DNA from: Harmonia axyridis
Lineage: Eukaryota > Arthropoda > Insecta > Coleoptera > Coccinellidae
Direction of reading: 5' to 3'
Assembly (NCBI RefSeq): GCF_914767665.1
Contig: NC_059504.1
Coordinates: forward strand, 26,018,001-26,082,000
Length of the DNA stretch: 64,000 nt
Both the position numbers and the translations under genes were made by a program. Positions within the stretch are counted from its first letter, which is position 1, and each line of letters starts with the position of its first letter. The notes under the pieces were generated by a model, which saw nothing but the letters and a program-made list of their open reading frames with translations, did no database searches and was not told where the DNA came from. Of this stretch, positions 1 to 10,100 are shown piece by piece.

Positions 1-130
1 TTTTTGACAAGAGAAAAAAAGCGATTTTATTTGTAATAGAAATTTTATGGTTTATATTTGAAAAAAATACAAGTTTGTTTTATAACTTCAAAACTAATTG
101 AAATATAAAACTTTTGTGGGTTTATTCATT
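1..130. repeat. dispersed repeat also found near 60827
   Basis: aaaaaaagcgatttta and gttttataacttcaaaact recur in the same order and spacing at 60827-60950. About 75% similar by eye. Confidence 0.6.
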
Positions 131-504
131 TATTTATTAATTTATCTATGTAATTGCTGATTATTTGGGAATAAACATATATTTATTCATTTATTTTATT
201 TCTTTTAATGATTTCACCAATGTAGAATGTTTTCGTCAAGTAACTTAACGTAGTGAATAGTTGTCTTAATACGGGGTTATTTTAACAAAAACGTGGAACA
301 TCTAAAATTTCAAATTACTCAATAATTCGTCTTATTACAATAATTCTCATATAAACTACAACAATGGGATAAATATTGTTGTAAATAATGAATGGAAATA
401 TTCTATAGAACCGAAAAGAAACAACAAATGTTTCTGTAACGAAAATAAAATTACTTTTTTGAATTTATTTTTTTTACTAAAGTAACAAACAGAAAGAAAA
501 ATAG

Positions 505-675
505 AAGAATCACATAAGAAGTGAAGCCCTTTGCAGGAGCACTGAAGTAGATCTAGAAGATATTGTCAACTTGGTGGCGAAACTTTTAACGACAGATGAA
601 GCGATTGTGGAGCGAAGACCGCGAGCGAATAAGAACAGAATAGAAGAAGCCTTCGTTCAACAAAGGATATTTTGA
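505..675 (+). CDS. possible C-terminal coding exon, unassigned
   Basis: An open stretch of 56 codons ends at a TGA at 673-675. Its translation is protein-like and acidic/basic mixed (STEVDLEDIVNLVAKLL, then ERRPRANKNRIEEAF). A good acceptor (ccctttgcag) ends at 536, so the exon may begin at 537. No polyadenylation signal or upstream exon is seen and no family is recognised. It may be a gene ending in the window or a transposon fragment. Confidence 0.25.
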   Translation, partial: KNHIRSEALCRSTEVDLEDIVNLVAKLLTTDEAIVERRPRANKNRIEEAFVQQRIF

Positions 676-689
676 TGATGATCTACACC

Positions 690-2060
690 TTTTTCAATTT
701 CAATTTGTAATTCAGAAAGTGTAAAATGTAATTGAGAAAAGCAAATTTAATTTCAGAAGATCGAAATTGTATTTCAGGATTGGTAGTTGTTATTCAGAAA
801 ATGGAATTTGAAATTCAGAAAAAGAAGTTTAAATTCTGAAACAGTGATTTATTTTTCAGAATAGCAATATCTAATTCAGAAAAGGAAAATTTGATTTCAG
901 ATAATTTAAATTTGGAAATCAGAAATAAGAAATTGTAATTCTGAATTGGTTACACGTACTTCAGAATTAATGAAAATAAATAGCTACTTCTATTAGTGTG
1001 ACGTCACACACCGCCATTTTTGGTAGTCCTGTCAGTGTTCGGAATCCGAACAAATAAATTGTCATTCAAATTAGTACGGTGTCGTTGAAGGAATTGGCTT
1101 ATTTTCATAAATAAGAGTTTTGAGGAACGATTTCAGTTTTAATTGATAGACAGAAGAAATGAGGTTAACATCAGTAAGTTTGAATCCTGTATCATTCCCC
1201 AGATTTTGTAAAAAGCCATGTTCATTAGTTGATCTTCAAGTTCGAACTTACTGGCATGAATCTCGTTCCTTCTGTCTATCAATTAATAGTAAAATCGTTC
1301 CTTAAATAATCTTATTTATCAAAATAAGTCAATTTCTTCAACGACAACGTACTAATTTGAATGACAATTTGTTTGTTTGGATTCTGAACACTGACAGGAG
1401 AAGTAAAATGGCGGTGTGTGACGTCATCACTAATAGAGCGTGTTGCACTGGTACCTCATATTCGCTACTGTTCTGATTACATATTACATTCAGCCTTATT
1501 ATGTAACTTAAAACTGAATGGATCAAATAGAAATGCAACGGAATCGTTTCGAATTGCTATCTGTAACTCAAGTAGAATTACTATGGATAACAATTACGAA
1601 TTAAATTTGGCAATAGAAAATTTGATACAGAATATCAAATTTGGATATGATAGAAGCGAAACATCCTTTTTTCTCACATTACGATCCAATTGGTCATTCA
1701 TTCCTATTCTGTAACTTCAAACTGAAGGAATGGATCGAATAGAAATGCAAAGAAATCGTTTCGAATTGTTATCTGTAACTTAAGTAGAATTACTACGGAT
1801 AACAATTACGAATTGAATTTGGCAATATATAAAGAATTTGATACAGAATATCAAATTTGGATATGATAGAAGTAAAGCATCTTGATTTCTCAGATTACGA
1901 TCCATTTCTATTCGAGTTACAGATTAGGATTCATTATCTGAAATTGAATTGATAACCTCCCAAATACAATTTTCCTTTTCTGAAATATAATTTGCTGTTT
2001 CTGAAATTCAATTCACTATTCTGAATTCTAACTTCCTAATCTGAATCCAGATTTTAGTTC
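690..2060. repeat. outer arrays of TTCAGAA-type short repeats around the foldback
   Basis: From 690 to 970 the motif aattcagaaa recurs about every 25-35 bp. From 1925 to 2060 its complement (tttctgaatt) recurs in the opposite orientation, extending the foldback symmetry outward. Between them, 1488-1697 and 1698-1909 are a tandem duplication of about 210 bp (shared ggataacaattacgaatt and gatacagaatatcaaatttg). Confidence 0.65.
990..1436. repeat. foldback element with TGACGTCA ends
   Basis: The left arm (990-1185) and right arm (1245-1436) are inverted copies at roughly 85%. They share ctattagtg, TGACGTCA, acaccgccatttt, gtcagtgttc, tttgaatgacaa and tctgtctatcaatt. Outer ends are CTATTAGTG and (C)ACTAATAG. 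No ORF is convincing. Confidence 0.75.
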
Positions 2061-3109
2061 AATAACTTTGGAGTCGGATAAGACAACTGTTTTATGAAAA
2101 ATTTGTTTGAAAATTTTTTTTTTTATTTTGAAAATTTTCGGCCACCACTTCGGTACCGCGATAATCGTCTGCCGTTTCGTTTTTGAATAGCTATGAGAGT
2201 GTATTTTGACATATTAAATCGGCAGCTTTCCTTAAATATGTCTTTTTCATGAAATTTTTCCACCTGTCGCTCGCAATTCACTACAGCTGGGGGCACCGCA
2301 ACCGCGCTTAGCTTTCATGGTCGGTAGGTAGAACAGACTGACGAAATTTTGGGCTTTCCTAAAATATGTGTGTTCTGCCGTCCACTGGCTCTTAGACTAT
2401 AAATTAATAACTACTCCTACAGACAAACAATTGTAATAAATACTTTTTCCATAGAAAAACGCATTTCTTCAATCTTGGACACTAAGAACTTCAAGCAGAT
2501 ATCTTGTAAACAGTTTTATTGATTTTAGATAAGAGGTTTTTTTATGTTTAAAAGTGAAATTTCATATTTTGTCAGTAAAACAGTAGAAATTGATTAGCCA
2601 AAAGAATAAGGAATAAATGATTCTTGTTAACCATACCCAATAGTATTTGGACATACTGCATAATTACCAACTGAATTTAACTAGAACACAAAATAATTTC
2701 TAAAAAGTTTCATAATCCTACCTCGCAATGTGCCAAAGACAAATACGAAAAACCTTCTTCAAAAGAACCTCTTGAGAAGGGTATATCAACTTACTCAATC
2801 AACGTTTAGAAAGCTTATTACATAGAACACAGGTTCTCCTCCTAACTTATAAAAGTTGTAAGCTTCTGTCTGAGCGGTCTCACAGAGGCCTAGAAGAGTC
2901 AGGACAGAAAACATTGAATTGAGCAAGTTGAATTTATGTCATGAAATTAATGTGTAAAACAGGCATTGAAGTATATGCATCTCCAGACTTTAACAAAGTT
3001 TTCAAAAGAGCTCCTAGGTAGAAAATCTTCACATAGACAATATTAGTCACAATAGTCATAATATCCTCTTAATATATTCTCATCATGTTCAGTAGCTTAT
3101 ATACATTTT
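2061..3109. other. intergenic, nothing recognised
   Basis: AT-rich sequence. A pair of related segments near 2230 and 2350 (ttcctaaaatatgt-like) hints at an old repeat. A - strand stretch at 2786-2896 has good-looking splice signals but no usable reading frame. No gene is supported. Confidence 0.5.
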
Positions 3110-3297
3110 TTTATTCCTTTATATGTGCTAGGCTACTTCAGCCATCTACACAGCGAACATTTCATTACCTATAAGGCTATCAAATTCATCAACCACCACC
3201 AGACATGCACAACATCCATGACCTAGTCAGGATTCGAACCCGGTACCTTCGGCACCACAATCGACTCTTTAGTCCACCATACTACCAAGGCAGTCTT
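3110..3297 (-). repeat. tRNA-derived SINE (or tRNA-like repeat)
   Basis: On the - strand the head reads like a tRNA: an A-box-like TGGTAGTATGG and, 40 bases on, a B box GGTTCGAATCC. An unrelated body extends to about 3110. No cloverleaf acceptor stem pairs cleanly, so it is not a functional tRNA gene. Confidence 0.65.
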
Positions 3298-3633
3298 ATA
3301 TACATTTGAATTATAAATGTTCTGTCAATCTGTACCAGAGCAACAGTTCCTTTCAGTTAACTTAAAATTCCTCAATTGCAATTTTTGTGAAGTAGATATA
3401 CAGGTTGTAAGTAGGTAAATTCAGCAAGTTTTTGAACTATAAGGCACAGATGAGGAAAATTGTATTAAAAAATACAAAAATTCAGAAACATATATCTTTC
3501 TTTATATTAATTTAGTTACTCAACAAGAACAGTTTCGAATATTCTGAAGTTTCTTTTGATTTGTTATAAATATTTTGTCATTTTGGAATTGTATTTTAAG
3601 ACAAAAATCGTATATATCATAAAGATATATCAA

Positions 3634-4307
3634 AATGGGTGCGTTCAGCAGACTCAACAGTTGTGGAACAGTTTATATTCTATGAATTTTCTGCTGAAAG
3701 TATTCTATCAGTTTCCGCTACGGAGCGGTCGCCATCTTTAGTAGCAAATTTATTATATGCAACTTTTTGGTAACATGTTGAGTAGCTGATATTAATGACA
3801 GTGATTTTGGGACGAAATTTAAATTTCAAATATAGCACTAATGGAATAAATTTCCCATATATTGAAGAATAAAAAAGTATTAATACCAAAACCAATCTTG
3901 GAAATAAAAATCGAGATTATAATAGCAAATTATCTCTCATATCAAAGATATTGAAGCCAAACAGCTCATCTGGTATGGACACCTACAGAGAATGAATGAC
4001 CAGAGACTGCCAAGGAAGGTTATGGAGTGGGTACCTACAAAACTCAGGAAAAGAGGTAGACCAAGGAAAACTTGTATGGAAAGTGCGAAGAAAGCTATGA
4101 GCACAAGAGACCTGAGTCAAGTTCAATGGGATGATAGGAAGAGGTGGCGAAAAGGCATCGGACGAAGTTATGAGAAGGACCTACAGAACCTATTGCTGTC
4201 AAGAAAAGGAGTAACCTGTCCAGCAGAGAATACTAAGGTTACCAAACTGATACCTATCAGTAGCGGAGCTACTTATGCTAACAATCTTTCTGCTGAACGC
4301 GCCCATT
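3634..4307. mobile_element. TIR-flanked block carrying a LINE tail
   Basis: The left end AATGGGTGCGTTCAGCAGA and the reverse complement of the right end (AATGGGCGCGTTCAGCAGA) match over about 19 bp. Flanking target duplications are unclear. The interior holds the LINE fragment 3930-4170. It may be a DNA transposon that captured or was hit by a LINE. Confidence 0.5.
3930..4170 (+). pseudogene. LINE C-terminal fragment
   Basis: Reads LSHIKDIEAKQLIWYGHLQR then MNDQRLPRKVMEWVP, KRGRPRKTCMESAKKAM and VQWDDRKRWR. This is the conserved tail of an insect LINE pol. It lies inside the TIR-flanked block 3634-4307, in the intron after VPS37A exon 3. Confidence 0.8.
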
Positions 4308-4352
4308 ATGAAGGAAATGGCACAATGTTGTAAATTTTTAATACTCATATAC

Positions 4353-4845
4353 CTTTTACTGATGTTGAAGGTGAAGTTACTGTATTGCCACCATGTTCAC
4401 TAGTTATGGGAGGAGGATTTCTTTCAAATTCCCGTATTACTGCTTGAACTACTCTACCCAAATCAGAATGTAATGTGAACTAAAAATAATAATAGTATAA
4501 AGTTATCATAATGATAATATAAGAACCTACATTCAGTAGACCTGGTGCCGTTGTAATATCACCTTCATGGTTAACCCATGGATGCACCACAATTGGAATT
4601 ATTTTTAGTAGAGGTTTATCATTAGGAAATTCATTTCCTAATGACACTATCAACTTGAAGTCATTATCACCTGCATGAAAATCAATTTGATATTCTATCC
4701 CCTCGGTCAGTTCTGTAACACTAATCGACTTATAAGAACGTCATGTGATATGATAAATAATAACTTACTTTGCATTGAAAATTTTCAAAGTGTTAATTTG
4801 CTGTTTACGTAATTCTGCTTCGCTACGATGAATTCGAGGTAACAT
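4353..4845 (-). CDS. Vps37A: VPS37A-like ESCRT-I subunit, N-terminal exons 1-3 (partial)
   Basis: Three - strand exons join in phase: 4769-4845 (starts MLPRIHRSEAELRKQQ), 4531-4720 and 4353-4479. They encode about 131 residues. The translation has a UEV-like fold signature typical of VPS37A: IVSLGNEFPNDKP, then IPIVVHPWVN, then FTLHSDLGRVVQAVIREF and a Pro-rich NPPP end. VPS37A is the ESCRT-I subunit that works with TSG101 and VPS28 in endosomal cargo sorting. Donors (gtaagt, gtaggt, gtatat) and acceptors are canonical. Exon 3 ends in phase 1. The Mod(r) domain that should follow is not visible at 1-4352, where the next sequence is a transposon block, so the gene either continues beyond the left edge or is truncated. 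It diverges from the DOCK gene, with starts 2.3 kb apart. Confidence 0.75.
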
Positions 4846-4943
4846 CACATAAACCATCTAGCTTGATGTTTTCGAATTTGTAACGAAAATATGCTTATTT
4901 TTCCTAAGCATTAAAAACAAACTTCTATATACCTTGATTTGAC

Positions 4944-5267
4944 AATTATTTGATAAATATGTCAACGTCAACATAACCATCCGCCTAATGGTGGGTTTAC
5001 GCACCATTCCTAATAACTAAAGACTAAGAACTAAAAACTAAGAACTAAACCTAAGAATTTAGTGGCGTTTATGCACTCTCTTGTTAGTTCTTAGTTAAGG
5101 CCTTGAGGTTTACATTTACTGCGTTAGGTACATGCCCAATTATTTGATAAATATGTCATCGTCAACATAACCACCCGCCTAATGGTGGGTTTATGCACCA
5201 TTCCTAATAACTAAGGACTAAGAACTAAACCTAAGAATTTAGTGGCGTTTATGCACTCTCTTGTTAG
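4944..5267. repeat. direct repeat, TAAGAACTAA family
   Basis: Two copies, 4944-5087 and 5138-5267 (194 bp offset), nearly identical. The second lacks 14 bp of the internal taagaactaa array. Shared blocks are cctaatggtgggttta and ggcgtttatgcactctcttg. Related pieces are at 6406-6540, 27743-27870 and 57583-57616. Confidence 0.8.
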
Positions 5268-5329
5268 CACAGAATACTAAATATATAAGAAGTGCTAACG
5301 CCGTGTTAAATCAAGGCAACAATATGGCC

Positions 5330-5400
5330 GATATTTTGTCCGCCATCATGTAGTGTAATATGGCGGGAAAATTTGAATATGAAGGTATGACAATTCATTG
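5330..5400. promoter_or_regulatory. candidate promoter between VPS37A and DOCK
   Basis: Contains ATGGCCG and ATGGCGGG motifs. The second overlaps GGCGGGAAAA, an E2F-like site. An ATG GCG GGA... run followed by a gtatga donor-like site could be a short 5' exon. It is the only GC-richer, non-repeat-looking stretch between the divergent genes. Weak evidence. Confidence 0.25.
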
Positions 5401-6582
5401 AAATTGTTGGAATATTATTAGTATTTATTTTAGGTTATGTTGTTATAATTTCGAATTAAAACAGAAAAATATCATCGAAAAGTTTTATTTATCAAAGGAA
5501 ATTTACATATTTGCTTAAAATAATAATTATTTATAAAAATCAATACATAATATACATTATATTGGGAGATTTACACTATACCTGACTGAAAAAAAATACC
5601 TATTTATACCTACTGTATGAAATTATATCTGATGAACAACTGAATTGATACATTTCTGAAGCAATATTCAAATTTCTACACATACATGAAAGATAAAAAT
5701 CTTCAGTTGGTTTAATCTATCTTCCTGCGTTACAGTGCTCATTTCGTAATTCACTTTAATTATCACAGGTCCTCTTTGTTACTTCATTTTCAGCTCATTT
5801 GGAGGTTGTAGGTGGATATGAAAAGAAAAGATTATAAATAGCGATCAATTAGTAGGCAATTCATTTTAATTTGATATGATAATTCTGGATCACGTAGATG
5901 GTTATTGTTAGAATCATTAATATTTTCCATACAAGAAACATTTGGGGAAGTTCTACAATCATAGGGCTGATGATTATAAATTTGATACTTCAGTAAATGC
6001 CGAGGAACAGAATTTAACTTTAATATAGTTGATTCTGAAGGATTATTATAATCACAAGTAAGGATCTCAGATATATTAGAGCATGGAAATACAATATGAG
6101 GAAAAACCCGGTCTTATTTTGTTCTAAATTTATTTTCTCATGGATTACCTGACCTTACCTTACCTGAAACCTAAAACAGAACTTGTAATAAATAAGTGAC
6201 AATAAAAACCACTTTATCTGTTCATTCAAGAATTACAAATACAAACACAATTTATTGTTGGTTATAAAATCATATTGAAAAACTCGAACGCTGATTGGCT
6301 TATTATGAGAATAAAATTTTTACATCGTGATATGTATACCGTGTAATTTAAGTGTATGTGACGTCACATCTGTTGCCAATGCTAGCACTAGCGGTTTCAC
6401 CCCCCTGCTTGTTAGTTCTTAGTTAAGGCCTTTGAGGTTTACACACAGATCCGTAATCTGTGGGTTTACATTTACTGCGTTAGATATATACCCAGCGGTG
6501 CGGAGCGTGCGGTGTAAACCTCAAAGGCAAGAGAAATCATAAAGTAATCAATGTTTAAATTTTTAATCAAATTTTCATCATC
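5401..6582. other. intergenic, AT-rich, with a repeat end
   Basis: No coding sequence is supported. 6406-6540 holds an inverted pair (gcctttgaggtttacac and gtgtaaacctcaaaggc) related to the 4944 repeat family. A TGACGTCA octamer is at 6359-6366. Confidence 0.5.
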
Positions 6583-6671
6583 ATAGGCCATAGACCTATA
6601 ATAACATTATTAACAATATTATGTTATTAATTATTAACAATATTATGTTATTATAGGTCTATGTTATAGGC
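6583..6671. repeat. hairpin repeat
   Basis: ataggccatagacctataat is mirrored by attataggtctatgttata around an AT-rich middle with two copies of aacaatattatgttatta. A short foldback; no function is known. Confidence 0.7.
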
Positions 6672-6949
6672 TGTGTGCGTGTTTGTATGTGGTGACCTCC
6701 GTGGCGAAACTAGTAGACAAAGTTGACAACCTAGTTTATCCATAGAATTATGTATTATTAGTTCAATGAGTTTATTTATGTCTATTTCTATGATTGACGT
6801 TTACTAATCGATTAAAGCTATGATAGTATGATATACAACAATAATAATAATTCATTTCTTCCGAATATTAGTTTTTTGGAATAATAATAATTATTATTAA
6901 ATGATACGATCTAATGTAAATATTAGTATTGGTTGTTTGAAAAGCTAGA

Positions 6950-6980
6950 GGTCCATATATATATATATATATATACACAC
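6950..6980. repeat. TA/CA microsatellite
   Basis: About ten TA repeats followed by three CA units, roughly 140 bases upstream of the DOCK start codon, probably in the promoter or 5' UTR. Confidence 0.8.
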
Positions 6981-7117
6981 GTATATTTAGTATAACATTT
7001 TGTTTATCTATTTCTGTCTATATACACCCGGTTGATCCTATATGCTCACGAAAGTGTGAAATGTAAGAAAAAAAAATCTTTCCCAATTTGCAATCCACTC
7101 ATTAGAAAAAAAAAAAG

Positions 7118-10100
7118 ATGTCTTCTGGACAAAGAGCGTTTACTCAAAAGTTATCCAAGTAAGAATATTCGGTATTCAAGTATATATCAAACAATTCTCA
7201 TAATGGTTCTAATTTCTATTTTGTAGGCAGCATCCTGCTGAAGTTCGTAGAAATGTAGCTTGTCACAAGAGTAGTTTCATATCGCCTTCCTCTTCATCGG
7301 TAATTGTTTTTTTTTCAGTACAAGTAAATTTTCTATTGCAAAGATCAATTATTGAACAAAGTATTTTTAGATTTGGACTAATGATTTAGTGGAACCATTT
7401 GATTTTGAAGAATTTGTTGGACAGTATCAACTCCTAATTGATAAAGATCCTCTTAGAAATATTTTAGAGGTGCCTCATAGAGATGTGGAAGTTGATGTTA
7501 TTGAAAGGCCTATTAGAACCATACAGCCTGTGGTTCCCGAAGAAAAAATGTGAGTTCATTTATTTACAAAATAGTTTCTACTGATATGTTATATCAAATT
7601 TTGTCCAATAAATGTATTATTAGATAATTCAAGTGTTCAACTGGAAATTCTTTCTTATTAATTTCATTTGGCTGTATTTACAGTGAAACATTACCGCCCC
7701 ATGTGCAATCCTGTATAGAATGTTATACATCTGACTGGAAGGTGGTGAGATATAATCATAGAGCTCTCAGTAGTAGTGTCTCTACAAAAAATAATGCTTG
7801 TAAAAAAGTACAACCAAGTCCAAAACAGGAATTTGAAGTGGATTTTCAAGTACAATCAATAGATAATCATAGTGAAGTTGGTAAGTTTATTATTTCACAA
7901 CTATAGTTAAATCTCGATTATCTGGACTAATTATTATTGTTAGCTATTTGGATAATTAAGAGAAGGAGGTTATCATACATATTACATAGAAAATAAAATT
8001 GTCTATATATTATATATATTATAATTATAATGGTTTGGATAAACAACAAGGATTATGAGGGTAACTATTTCTAGTTTAATCCTGTTTCATTAACATTATA
8101 AACAAAATCCAAATCAGTATTATTTTCCTCCAATTCCTTCATGAGTGTTGTTGAAATAAATTGTGATCAACCCTCACATAAAAATATTTATAGTTCTCTT
8201 TTAAATAACGAAAATATTTATTAGAATATTTAATTAGAAAATTAGACTTTTTTTTTAACAAAAACTCAAAATGACAACTTCAATCAGCACACTTGAAAAA
8301 ACATAACATTACATCAATTCAAAGAACTTTACGTGTTCATTTCAATACCTTCCCTAATTGATATAATGTTTCTTGAACATAAACCCATTAAACTTCTCAA
8401 GAGAACTCTGAACCTCTATTTCCCCATCCAATATCAATTTTTTTTAACTAATGGAGAACAACGGAGCAAATTACCTATTGAACCTTCCTATTTAGATATT
8501 AGTAGAGAGGTATCAAAAATGAACCCAGTAATACAGAAACAATTAAAGATGATAGATAAGAATAATACAAAGAAAGAAATGATTAACACAAAGGTAATTT
8601 GTCTGAAAAGTATGGAAGAAATTCATAAAAGTATTATGAAGGATGTGTTATTGCTGGAAGATAAAGACCTGACATCTAGAGGTTCCTACTGACCAAATCC
8701 AATAGCTGACATAGAATACTCACATAAACATAGTGAGCAGAATGAATCCGAATATACCACTCTACACAAAGGATATCGAAAATCCTCAACAAGAAAACCA
8801 ACAATTGAAACAGCCTCAGTAGATGAAGAAAAACATTTACCCTATGTCCTACGTGAGCAGCGCGACTTTCAGTGTCCTACGTTGAAATCTACAAACACGA
8901 CACGGCGAGACAAATATATGGTTGGGGTTGGGATTGTGCATTGCGAAAGATCAGTCGCGCGAATTTCGCGCAGAAATATCAAATAATTTACCTCGGTAAG
9001 GTTAGCTCCCGGCCGGCCAGCTCCTCGGGAACCATTCATTCCACCACGGTCAAACACGCTTTCGTCATTTGCGATTTTTTGATTTGATTTCTGGATGCGT
9101 GAACGTAATAATATTAAGTTGTCTTATAGAGAAATGAAAGATCTAGCGAGTAGCAATTTTTTGTTTACCTAGGGATCTAGGGATCAATTTCAGAATGGAA
9201 TTGAAGAATTTCATGCCGGCCGAAGAGATTTTCGTGATTATTATATTTTCCGAATGAGCGGCCAAGAATGAATTTGAGTTCATATCATAGAGAGCAATAA
9301 GGAGGCTATTAATAATAAATTCATCGTACATATTGGTAACCCATAAGGGCCCAGCTCCACGACTTGAATTGTATGATATCGTACCACCGGACAGTTTTTC
9401 GTGATTTTCATATTTTTCGAATGAGCGGCCGAAGATGAAATATAGTCCATGTTATGGAGGATTGAAAAAGACATAAATTTTGAAATTTTCGTTTACATTG
9501 GTAACCCATAAGAGCTCAGCTCCACGACTTGAATTGTATGATATCGTTCCGGCCAGATAGTTTTTCGTGATTTTCATGTTTTTCGGATAAGCGGCCAAAG
9601 ATGAAATATAGTCCATGCTATGGAGAATTGAAAAGGCTAAAAAAACTGTAATTTTCGTTCACTGAAGGCCTTGAATGTTACTTAAGTTTATATTATATAA
9701 CTCTTTTTTTTTGTAATTTCATAATGTAATCAAACTTATTATTGGCTGAAGGACTCAGGTCGATGGCCACAAATACATTAATATTTTATCGATATTTTAC
9801 GATCGATACGACTGCACGTAGGACAGCGCTATTATATTCCAAGGTTTGATAAATTCGCTTTGGCCGCGTCGCTCGCATCGCTCGCAATAGTTCGCTCACG
9901 CAGTACACAGCGTTAGGATTCCAGGGAAGGGAACAAAGAGAGAAGAAAGTATGGCTATTTATATCAAGAGTCAAAGATCAAGTAACAGAAGAAATAATTA
10001 GAAAATATGTGTCACGAAAGCTTGATATTTGTACTGATGAAGAAATCATTGTAAAGAAAATTGAAACATATCACCAAATTTAAGATAACACTTGTTTCAA

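Noticed and set aside
2786..2896. Exon-like - strand segment with strong acceptor (gactcttctag) and donor (gtaagttg)
   Set aside because: All frames hit a stop in or at the end of the segment and it does not continue VPS37A in phase.
7032..7226. 64-codon ORF over the DOCK start
   Set aside because: It is in a different frame from the MSSGQRAF start and runs through the first intron.
8333..8692. Stand-alone 119-aa gene
   Set aside because: It is most likely part of the LINE ORF1 region interrupted by the PIF-like element at 8840; no promoter or splice context.
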